Assembly: GCF_001949145.1 (NCBI RefSeq) | Contig: NW_019091387.1 | Location: 1,766,294-1,830,293, forward strand | Source of the DNA: Acanthaster planci | Lineage: Eukaryota > Echinodermata > Asteroidea > Valvatida > Acanthasteridae | Direction: 5' to 3' | DNA length: 64,000 bases | Part shown: piece after piece, positions 42,401 to 54,400 of the stretch | Position numbering within the stretch: the stretch's first letter is position 1 | How the letters are laid out: each line of letters opens with the position of its first letter | Program-made: the position numbers and the translations under genes | The notes under the pieces: model-generated | Databases searched by the model: none | Seen by the model: the letters and a program-made list of their open reading frames with translations, nothing else | Told to the model about the DNA's origin: nothing

Positions 42401-45400
42401 TAAGCAACTTTTTAATATTGATTCGTTCTATGATAATGATCCATCAAAAGCCCCAAAAGGAATAAAAAGAGAGTCTGAATGCGTGCTGCATTGGTGAGGG
42501 CATGCCATGCGCTCTGTTCAGTGAAGGTGAAGAAATGTAATCATTACAATTTTGTCTGTGCACAGCATAGATAATTAACACACATTTTATGCACAATTAG
42601 CTCAGTATTCCTTATACTTCAGCTTGCTGCCACTGTTAGTTTACAAAGTTGAGATCTAGAGTCCTTAAATTCTGCTATCCCATTGACAATATCTACGATA
42701 TAAAGTTAGGAAGTCCTCCTCTGAACACATAGTAGGTACATATAAACTCAATAATCCCGGACACCATTGTTGGGACACACGGCAACTCCCCCAGTCCATA
42801 TTATCATTTCGAGCTGGAGTGCAGATTGTGCAGTGAGACCCAACATTGAGAGCGGGCCCAAAACGAGATTTGGCCACAACTGTGGTGTCATTATCGGAAA
42901 ATTGTATGCAATGTAATTGTTATTGTGGTTACTGTAACTGAATATTCAAATAAAAGTGCAAGTTAGGTGCTGATAAGAAGAGAGAGCTTTTTATTTGAGC
43001 CTTCTGTTTGTAAACATCAATGCATGGATTTTGATCTGCTTGTTGAAATTAGGCATGTATGATAAAAACGGACTTATGGACAGGTGTTCACTGCACTGGA
43101 AATAGCATGGTACTGATTGTTCCTGGGAACATTTTGAGTCCTTGGGCACATTTACTTCTTGAAAACAAATTATTGCAGCATTTTGCTTTCTGCTGAAGTA
43201 GGAACATTTAAATTACTATAAACAAACGGACAGATGAAATTCACTGAAAAGTACACGTATATAGAATACAAACTGAACTTCAACATTCAAAGGATATCTC
43301 TAGTTCGAGCACCTCTGCCTGTAAGTTGTCCATAAACCTGTTGACATCAATTAAAACAGAAAAATGCACTTTAAAATGCTCAACCTCAAGTCCTGTAAAG
43401 TCCATCACAATTTATTTAGTCTCAAGTCACAAGTCATTCAAACAAGTACTGATTGTTACTATTCTATTAATCCTGTATATCTTGCAACTGGCTGGAGATC
43501 TGACTTACATGTATAACCAACCTAAATGTATTTCTGCTGATGCACTGCCAGACTTATGGCCTCAAATAAAGGTGGTATAAACCCTTTGTGTTTGCTATAA
43601 TTTGTCAAAATTGGTCTATTTGGCGGTTTATTTACTGTTTTTTACTATTCCATGGACTTGTGTCATTTTTTGTGTTCACTGCTTTGAGAACAAGCCAAGA
43701 AAAATGCTATTCATTTTCACACTCAAAGCACAGCTCATATAATTTATCTTGCAAAATAATCTATGGGCCACAGGATGTTTTCGAGTGCCTGAATAATGCA
43801 ACAGTACATACTTTTCCTCAGTCAGGACACTACCTGAACTAAAATCTGAATCTAGTTACAACCATCCTCTATGTAACTAAGGCTTGTCTTTTTCCATCTG
43901 TTACAATGATGGAAAAATGTAACTACTCTCCTAATTTGTCCTAATTTTAGCTGCTTTGATGGAGTACTTACATGCAGAATGTTGCATAATCCAGTGTGTC
44001 AGTGCCCTTTGCACCAAAGAAATACCGCAGCAAGGTTGTTTCCTGAACCTGCATGTCCTAGTAATTGTGGTTTTACAATTGAAAAGCATGTTAATAAACA
44101 AAATAACACTTTCTGTTGCTAACACAAATTTTAGTGTTATTCATAATAAGTAAATACATGACTATGGGGATCATGCTTTGACCAAACAAACATTCATTTA
44201 AGAATAAAATTTCACTGTGAAGACGACCCCTAAAATCCTAACAAATAGACAGGACATGTACACTTAAAATTCAAGTGTGTGCACTGTTTGCTGGAATTTG
44301 ATTCAATTTCCATTAATAGATATGTTTCACAATCTTTTAGGCTTTTCATTGTAACAAATAAAAATGAAACCACTTTCTCTCTCACAGCACCCGTCTTCCG
44401 TTTGAAGAGACAAGTTTGTTTGAATGTTACTGCTTGAATTTTTTTACAAAGTAATTGAGTGACATGTTATTATTCATTTCCATAGACACAATTTTTTAAC
44501 GTGAAACCAATGACTCAACTTTTACAGTCAAATAAGATTTACATGAGAAACATATCTGTCTCAAATGAGACCAAACACATGCATACTGATAACAAAACAT
44601 AATTGAAAGGACATGCAGTGTGCAATTAAGCTAGTTCAAGGAGCTTCTGCTGTGCTAAACAGAAACATTTCAAAGAAAAGACAGCACCTACTTGCAAGTA
44701 CACCTACAGTCAATATCTTTATCTTTAAAGCACTGATTTCCACGTATTGACACTTTTTTATTTGAGGTAAGAAATTCTCATACTTTAGTATCTACATTGA
44801 AAAAAAAACAAGAACAGTTGCGTAATTTATTTTCCTTTTTCCCAAGATACTGTGTTTCCAAGCATTAATGTGCTCAGTGGTAGTAGTGTGTGTTGGGCAT
44901 TTGTTGTGTACAGTGTACAAGTACAATATTGCCTGTATGTGTACCCAAGTCACTCCCACTTCTCCCTTCTGCAATAGCTATTTACATGTGCAACTGTTGC
45001 CACCATTGCCGTCAAAAGACACGCCTCATGCACTGCTGGTAGAAGTACATCATGCTTGATGCAATGTACAGTACATGTACAGTGACAAGCTATTACCTTG
45101 GGTGCTCTGCCCTATGTTGTGCACTTTTTTCTACTTACTATGACCTTGACACCAACCTGTTCATCCGTCTGTAAGTACTGCCTATATTTCATGGATGTCT
45201 ACATCTCTGACCACTAGTTGTCCAGATACAATTTTCCGTGTTGTTCAACACAGTGCTTGTGGCCTTTTATCTAACATTTCTTTCGAAAGATTAGCTTTTA
45301 ACCAAAATTTGATTGTCTACAGAAAACCTACAACTGACGTGAGGATAGAAATACTGCAGATGTACAAAGTAAAATCCAAGTCATTAGCACAATGTTTTAC

Positions 45401-48400
45401 AGGAATAAAGAAGTATTCGTTTCCTTACTTTTATACATTTTGTTACTATTCTGCTCAACTTAAAAAATGATTATTTGCTATTTACTTTAGATCTAATAGT
45501 GTGCTATCACAAAAGATTTTTCTTTTACAAAAAAAACCCCAAGCATCTTGATCTTCTGTCAGTGTTGAAAACTTCTTCAGAGGATACATGTGGAATTATG
45601 GTAGAAGAAATAATGAGCCTGAGTTACAATTAGTGTCCTTGTTGATGTTTTCAGTCATTTTGTCCAACGCAGCACTTATTTCTCAGACTAGTTGGCCAAA
45701 GGTATCGAAGCATAGCTACACAGAATGAAAATGCCTTAGAACAAATATAGAAAATTACTTAACCAAAGTCATTTCAACGAGAGCCCTTCACTGACAAGTG
45801 AAAATCAACATTTTTAACACCATGACACCAGAAGATGAAGCAGCGGGAAAAATGGCAAGTACAAATTATATTTGTAAATTGAGGCTTGGACGTTTTCACG
45901 GTAGAAAGTTAAGAAGTCAAGGCATTTATTGTAGCACCATGGAGGTATCTTTGCTGTGTGTTTGGTGGTACCGAGAAGAACCAGTTCACTGGACATTTGA
46001 CACTTTGTGCTCTGTTCATCTCCCAGAATAAAACACTACAACACAGCAACTAATGAGATAAGTCCCCAAACATTCAAAATTTACTGGACTTTCTTTAAAA
46101 AGTGAGTTACATTTCCTCAATTTAAATTTCGTTATAAATGGTTTTTTACTTTTTCACATATTCCACAAAAATAACACAATAAAGATGTCCAAAGCTCTTA
46201 TGTCTTCCAATGTTTTGGCAATACTTGATGTGTATAAAATGGAAATGTTCTTTGTTAAAATTTCATGATGCACAGTGTCTCCCTGAAATTAAAACCACAT
46301 GGACACCTTCCCAATGATAATAATGTTGCATCTGAAATGTTGCAAAATATTCAACATGATATAAATTTACTGACGAAAAATCCATGACACATAACTTTTA
46401 CAATTCTAAAAATGATTATATTGCTGAATAAAGTTCAACATGCTAAGATGACATGTTGAAGATTTTAAAACTACAATATGCACTTAAAAAGTAAAAAAAC
46501 CCAAAAAAACAACTGACTGTGCCTAGTGTGATCACCCTCACACACACTGATCCATGGTATCAGTATTGTTGATGGGCATTATTTTGACAAAATATAAATT
46601 ACTCAGGGAAGGAACAGTTTCTACCACTTGTTTATGGTACTAAATTAAGTTTACCTGAAAAAAAGCAAGACATAGGGGAGGGGGACCTAGCAACTAACTT
46701 TTGTTTAACAACCAAACATTAAAGTTCAACACATACTGTCCATCTCCACAAACTTCTCAGACTTTGTGTGTCTAAACCAAAAAGGGGGGATTAGCATGTG
46801 CATGTCAGTAAGAGGTGGGTCAAGGCCTGCTTGGTGGTTTACTAACCTGCCAGCAGTGCCTATGAATCTATCTGGTTTAATTGTGTTTACATGGTTTCTA
46901 ACACAACACAGTTAAGAAGATTCAAGTGCATTTTCTGGTCTAGCATCATAATTAACAGTCAAGTCTGTAAAATAATCTTTCTAAGTGATTTTGATGTTGG
47001 GGATCATAACAATGCTTCAAGGGCTCCCCTCACCCCTTTACAAGCTGTGAAAAAAGACTTCATCAATTAGAAAAAGTTCTTTCACTACTGTCCAAAGAGG
47101 CATTTCACATATCAATGTCTTAGTCAATGGTGAGTTGGAGAGGGGTCAAATCATGCAGACTTGTATGCATACCAGTTCTCTTGTGGGCCCACTCCCAGTG
47201 CTACTCTCACCAGAACCCTTGGAAGAAAGGTTGAAAAGTTGAGGAGAAAAGTTATTTAGACTTGCAACCAAACAACCAAAAAACCAATGGGCAAATTAAG
47301 TATGAAAATAGACAAGGAACAGAAAGAAAAAGAGAGAACAAAAAAGAGAAAAAAGGAGGGAAAAAGGAAAAGCATACAGGTATAGAGATGCAAAGCATGT
47401 GCTGCATTTACTGAGATGAGGAAAATGTTAATGCATGTTGGTACAGAATTTCTGGGGTGTTAACTCCAAACAGGCCATGTTTAGTTTATTGTTTATTTAT
47501 TCTCATATTTTGCAATTTGGTTGTGCCCTAGCTGGCACAATGCAGCAACGCCCTGTATAGTTCGGTTTTTGAGAGCTTGTTAGGACAAAAATCAGAAGCT
47601 TACTTCAGAGGACACCCACCCATGCCCTCCTAATTTCTAGAACAGATAATCTACCACTTAACCACCGAAATGGTTGAAAAAAAAAGACAATTTATCTAGT
47701 TCATTCTTAAAATGTTGCATTTGTTTACATGTGACTTTTAGAAGGGAGGGAGGAAACTGCAAGCTGCCAGAGACCTTTAACATACTGGTAAAAGATGTCA
47801 CAATATAACTTAAAAGTGAAATGACTGTCATATAGTACAGCATCCAGAATCATGGAGGAAAGACCATTTATTTTGATGTGGTTAATAAACTAATCAGATG
47901 GTGCTTAATGGTTAAGGTGGATGTATCTGTTTGCTTGGATATCTGTTTAGTAATGTAAGTACAAATGGCAGAATTTTTTGTTGATTTGGAAGATACACAT
48001 GAATGAAAACAAAAATGATGGAAGTATGTTACATCCTAGGTTGAAGAATAAGGCCTACTGGACCCATTCCAAGATACAGACCTTGTCTGCTGAGTTCCTG
48101 ATAGATTCTTGCTGTTTGAATGAATGAAATGTTTTGAAAGGAATTTTCAGTGCATCATATGGTAAACATATCATTTTCCATATAAGCATGATAAACACAG
48201 AAGCTCAATATACTACTCTGAACAGTTGGCTTGTCAGAGATGTGACAAATATGTTTTCCCATCAGGAAAAATGTTGAGTACTTCATGAAATTTGCTGACT
48301 ACCAACAAGTAATTCAACAATAAAGTGTTTCCAACAGAAAGAGTCATTTATCTTACATCTGCTAATAGTCTTTATCAGGAAAAGTTCAATGTGACAGTGT

Positions 48401-51400
48401 TCTGAAACTGAAAGTTTTTACACAAAAGATTTTCATTGTTTGCCAATGCAATATGAAAAGTGTTCTACAAACATAACAATCCTCATTTGTCATATTCCTT
48501 TTCACTTCCCCTTCACTGTCACATCTTCTAATCTCCCTATGCTACATGACACAAAACCTACTCCCTCCCTGTCTCAATGCCTGTTCTATCTTGACATCTA
48601 ACATTCATGATTATAATACTCGAAGTGTACTAACGAAAACTTGTTTGTCCAATGAAAAGAGCGTCCATGTCTACAAACAATGTTATTCAAAATAAAGTAC
48701 TGGAAAGGTTTAGATGATTCTTTGAAATCATTACCAACTTTACCAACACTTGCCAATACTGAAACACTCATTCATGCTTTTATTACGTCTAAGCTCGATG
48801 ATTGTAACAGCTTGTTGTATGGGGTATCATCAGTACACTTCAATCGTCTTCAACATGTTCCAAATGTGTGTGCAAGGCTTGTGTATAATATGTATAAGTA
48901 TTGTTATATCACACCTGTTCTTGTTGATCTTCACTGGCTCCCAGTTAAGTCTAGAATTGTTTTCAAAAACTTACTTCTGGTCTTTAAAACACTCTACAGT
49001 GACTGGCCTGAATACTTGTCACAGCTCATCACTGTTTGAACTGACTCTCGCTACTGTCTTCATAGTTCTGACCAGAGTAACCGTATTCTTCAATAATCAT
49101 CCATTCATAGTAGGACCTGCTTAGGTAATCAGGCCTTTTTATATGCTGCCCACATCTGTGGAATAAACTCCCAGTTCATGTGTGAAATGCCACAAATATA
49201 AACCATTTTAAGGCACTGCTAAAAACTCATCAGTTTAGGATTGCTTGTGAGAAGTAATATGTTTTTATTGGTATTTTAATGAATAGGTGGAAAGGCTTGT
49301 GGTACCACCATGTGAAGGAATATATCTCTTAAGTATGTGTGGTTCTGAAAAGAACCGGGAGTATACTCAACTTTTCAGACTGCGTGATCAGTCCATCATC
49401 AGAAGACTCAGACAGACTGAGCACGGAGATGGACTAAGCAAGCAGTCCGAAACATTGAGTGTACTCCTGGTTCTTTTCAGAACCACACATACTCATAAGA
49501 GAGATATAATCCTTTGCATGGTTCTACCACAAGCCTTTCGACCTATTGCTGTCTTTCACTATGAACAGCCTGAAATTCCATCTATTTTAAATAACTTTAT
49601 TGGGTCGCATTCTTTTGTGACTGCTTTAATGTCCTGTTGTATCTACATATTTCATTTATTATAATATTTGTGTTTAATCGTAAATTAATGTTTTAGTGAT
49701 TCTGTGCCTTATGAATTATAATGAATTTTTATATTACACAAGTTTATTTTTCTGTTAGTGGTTGTACAGCGCATTTGAATATTTTTGTAAAAGAGTTTGT
49801 GCTGAATAAATTCATTTAATAATAATAAAATAAATAACTTTAACTTCCTTTGTAAATAATTAAAATCATCAATGTTTAGAGACATACACAGGCCTTGTCA
49901 CACCCTAGTCTGATGCATATTATGTTTTGTCTGTCCCATGTCCATATCATGGTAGACTTTCTGTCCATTCATAGGTTAAGGGTAAGTACAAAAGTGTTTT
50001 GCTTAACCTTACACACAAATGTTGTCATTGAATTTAGCTTGGTAGCCAACTTGCTATGTACATATATATCGATTATTAGATGACTGTACTTTATAAATAT
50101 GTGTAATTTCTAAACATTTTGTTCAAATAATTTGGAAAGAATGACAGCACTGAGTAAATATGACTCGTCCTCTATCCTACATACATTATTTCCAGTTACT
50201 TCTACACAACCAACTGAGCGACCGATTGACCAACCCAGTGACCCACCCACTGAATGACTCACCGACTGACCGACCCATCCACCCAGCCACCCACCAACTG
50301 ACTGACCAGCCCAGCTACTGACTGACCAACCAACCCACCCACCCACCAACCATGTGACCAACAAACATGCTCTCTAACTTATACTCTTATTTTATATGCC
50401 CTTAGAGTATTCCACAGACCTTATCCTAATTGTATTCTCAGATTCCTGAAAAAGTGCACATTTACAGACTTGAAACACTGAAAAACCTTCAACTCCAGTC
50501 AGAAATATATTGGTTATGTGTTACACACTCCTTTTTGCAAACAAAAAAACCACCTTTTTGTGCTTTAATGTATTTTAGTCAAATTTCGATCATCCATTCA
50601 GTAAACCTAAAATTATTGCACATCTACATTGTAAAAGTACATGTACTTCTCTGGAAATACACTACAGAAAGCATGGGACTATACAATGTACATGAAAGAA
50701 GCTTCTAGCAAAATTATTGGCTAACAAAATTAGAGCAGAGACAACAATATGTATGCTAAGGAAATGTGATATTGGTAAATGTAAATCTGGAAATGCAATT
50801 CACATATGCAAAGTCTTCTCTCTGACCTCTTTGCCATGTTTCAATTTCCTCTAGGTGTTGATTTTTCCTAACATTTGATTCATTTGTTTTTTAAGCAAGA
50901 CTGACGTTTTCTGCACAAGTTCAAGACTGACAATTACCTACATGTAAGAGTGAATTTTTACCATGCTCAATATAAAGTTCAAATGCTGTGTTGCACTGCT
51001 AAAGACTAACACATGTAGATGCAAAAATATTATACTCTATTCTGACTTCATTTGTGCACATAGGCATCTTTCAGGCATTCATGATTTCTAGCTGCACAAC
51101 ATTCTTCCATTCAAAAGTGCCCTCCAATGCATGCAAGTGTATACAAACTGCACAACAATTGCGGAAGCTAGTTTGAATTGAAAACCATGAAGCAATATAT
51201 TTAGAGGCAATACCTACATGCATCATGACCCATATATCCAGTTTAGTCAAATGACACAGGAAAAAGGGAAGGAACAAGGGTGAGAGAGGAAACCAACAAA
51301 AATGGGTTAGGATGTGGTGGTCAAATTCTCAGCAACAGGAACAAATACCATGGCAAAAGAGATGCTACTTGACAAAGAGAAACGTTGTGTCAAAACAATA

Positions 51401-54400
51401 ATGCTAGAGAGTGTCACAGTTCAAATTAAATGTGACTGCATGGTGTAATGGCATTGCATTGATTTGATGAAAAATATGAATGGAAAAAACCATTCTCCTA
51501 TTAAAACACCGGCATGTTGCTTGAGATTTAATCCTGAAATTTCACATGAATATTCAAAGGAAATAAAACCCACATGGCTATGCAGGAGTAAGAGCACATG
51601 GAAATGTAAAATGGATTCAATATGTCTGAGTATGTGAATAGAAACAAACAAATTAAGAAAATAAGAAGGAAATATCACAAAGCTCAGGATTTTTGTTAAC
51701 AAACATGTCACAGTGAAACAACAGGCTTCCATGATTGCAATTATAACTTCCATCCCACAATGTTAATGCTTTTGAATGGTACCCTGAAGTTGGACAAGTT
51801 AATGTTACAACAACATAACAACAAAAGGTCATTATTATGAATGTGTAATGTCTTTCACCACTAATCCCTTATTGAAAACCAGTGGTTAAAGCCAAGACTG
51901 TGGAAAGCACTACTAGAATGTCACAAGTAAGAAACAAGTAACAATGTGCAGTGAGTGTGCTGCATCAGTAAGGGTTGTGAACTACAGGGAGTGAATTTGT
52001 GAAGTTGATGTGACCCATGTTTAAAAAGTATTGATTTCATTGATTGAGCTGGGATACACGATGAGAAGACAGACATGGAAGAGGAAAAACTGTGAATCAA
52101 AGATTTGGACAGAATGTTTAGAAATTGAGCATCATTTCAAATTACACCAATAAAAAGACATACAAAAGATATCAATTCGTGTTGCACACAAACGACTGTC
52201 CAAAACGACGCAAATTATACAGATCACAAACACCTTACAACAGATAAAGTCACAAACTAAGGATGGGAATTTACCTTTAATTTGAAAAACATACAGGGGA
52301 CTTTCCCATGCCATTTCAATATTTAAACGTTTAGCCAACACTTTACAGAGGCCGCTGCCACTTACCTTGGTGTTTTCATATATGCACAATTATACAGTCC
52401 AACAATGCACATGGTTCAACCAATGTAAATACAGTAAATCCTTCATAACTCAAAGTTCAAGGGAATGAATAAAAAATTTGAGTTATTCGGACCTCGAAGT
52501 TAATGAAAGTCTCACAGCCATGGAGCCAATACACCTATACACATATGTATACGTAGTTGTTCCAAACACGCTCCACGGTAGCATCATTTCGGTGGCTATT
52601 TTCCACTTTTTGTTCATTCTCATGGAACATTTTTGCTCATAAATAATAGTTTTGCTAGGATTTTTTATTTTTGTTATGTCTAGAAATGTTGTCTCTACCA
52701 ATAAGTATACAATTCATCAAGTTTTAAAGGTGTTTAAATGGGTTTTCATATGACATCGCTTTTGTGGTCGCATGACCATTGTAAGCCGCTCTGAGTGGAG
52801 CAAAAGAGGGCGTGTTTTTTTGGTACTCAACGCATAGGCGCACCATAAGGCATGCAAGTATACGCGCGTTTGACGCGGAGCACGATAAGTATGCATAAGG
52901 GATTTATTGCGGCATGTATGGTCTCTGCGTACACGCAGAACGTGTGCAAGAACCTGTTTGTAACCACCTGTCTTTCTTTCACCGATTGGGGGTGCACTTC
53001 AGCTCAGGCCAGATAGGCCAGTGAATAGTCCATCTGCGCATGGGTCTTGCGGTGGAAATTAGGCTAGCCCAAAAGCCTGGATTTGTTGCGGTTACGGTGT
53101 GGCACGGTTTATGAAGTGAGCCGTGCAGAATGCATGCCATGCAAGCGGATCGACAGTAAAAAGACAATGTGTGCTTGGCAGCGATGACTCAGACTGGTTT
53201 CGTGGTCCCATGTTTGTACTTTCTGAAATGATTTGGTGCCGTTCTTTTAACAGTGTCACAAAAACTTTGACTTGAACAGGATTTTTGCTGCTCGTGATTT
53301 GACTTATGGAAGTATTTATGTACGCAAACGCCTATTCTTTTGGTGGGAACAAAGCATCACTTTGAGACAAGCGGACTTTCGACTTTGCCTGAGTTTGCCT
53401 TATCAAGGTTTTACTGTATATAGATTGATGCTGGGGCATTTAAAACAAGCTTTGTTTGTTTTAGAATCCACTTTTTTCCTCAAATGGTGCATTGATGTCA
53501 AAAGGAAAAAGTATTCCAAGAATCAAATTATATTTTGCAGGTATCATTTACAATAAAAATGAATGGCAGATTGTGTCAATCAAAACATCGAACCTCTAAA
53601 AGGGGTGGCTCCATTTGAACATTTGAGAAAATCTGTAAATGGATTTGGAACCGCCCCACCCTTATCACAATCTGTAAATGGATTTGGAACCGCCCCACCC
53701 TTATCACAAACATGCAGCCACAATATAACTTTAGTTAATTAAGGAAAAAAGGGAACTTATACATTTTGAATAAAATAATTAATTCAAACCAATAATTTGT
53801 ATTTCTATTGAAATGGTTGAATCTTTGCAATTTCCTTCTTGTTTTAAAGTGAAAATCATTCTATAAATAAACAAAGGCTCCTGGTACACAATTTCTTATC
53901 AATCTGTATAGTGTCACATCACTAGACACAAAATATCATGATAAATTCATTCTTTTTGTAGTGAAGTAGAATGAATTCAAATACAGTTAGTAATTAAAAT
54001 TCAAGGAATAAATCACATTTATTTGACATTCACAAAGCTTTAAACCATGCCTACTGATTCTTTGTCAATGAATCATGGGCGGAAATATCTCCTCGATCGT
54101 GGGGGGACATCAATTTACATGTACACTTTTTTGTGCACAATGCATGTTTATTATCTTATTCCATTTATAAAAACTCAAAAGGGAGAATCCTTGATCCATC
54201 AATTCCTTTAGTATTTTCTTTTGCTTACAACATATGGAAGGGACATTCGACATTGTGTCCCCCCATTCCAAATTCATGGGGGAAACATGTCTCCCTGTCC
54301 CCCACCCGGGATTTCTGCCTATGCAATGAACTGATTTGGCTCAATCCAATACTATAACTGGACCAAATAAATACTGCTTTCCAACATGGCTGAAGAAATT

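Larger units (their letters stand above)
39112..43297 (-). other. U12-type AT-AC intron of the MICU-like gene
   Basis: Phase 0, starting ATATCCTTT and ending GGTTAC. Contains the N gap and a dispersed repeat copy. No coding sequence seen. Confidence 0.87.
49282..49547. mobile_element. Fold-back MITE, long imperfect palindrome
   Basis: The left arm starts AATAGGTGGAAAGGCTTGTG and the right arm, read on the other strand, starts AATAGGTCGAAAGGCTTGTG. The arms stay similar for about 120 bp, so the 266-bp element can fold into one hairpin. It sits inside a LINE fragment. A divergent relative lies near 3700-3840. Confidence 0.9.

Noticed and set aside
45131-45200. Minus-strand stretch ending in GTAAGT with TDEQVGVKVI, considered for the missing MICU exon
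   Set aside because: No pyrimidine-rich acceptor, and too little similarity to the expected LRLQLYGYHS or SYW segment.
50110-50364. 84-codon G/W/S/V-rich minus-strand frame
   Set aside because: It is the translation of the CCAA/CTGA/ACCC tetranucleotide tract.
52340-52390. Minus-strand AACACCAAG before GTAAGT, considered as a MICU exon end
   Set aside because: No plausible acceptor AG upstream and no family similarity.
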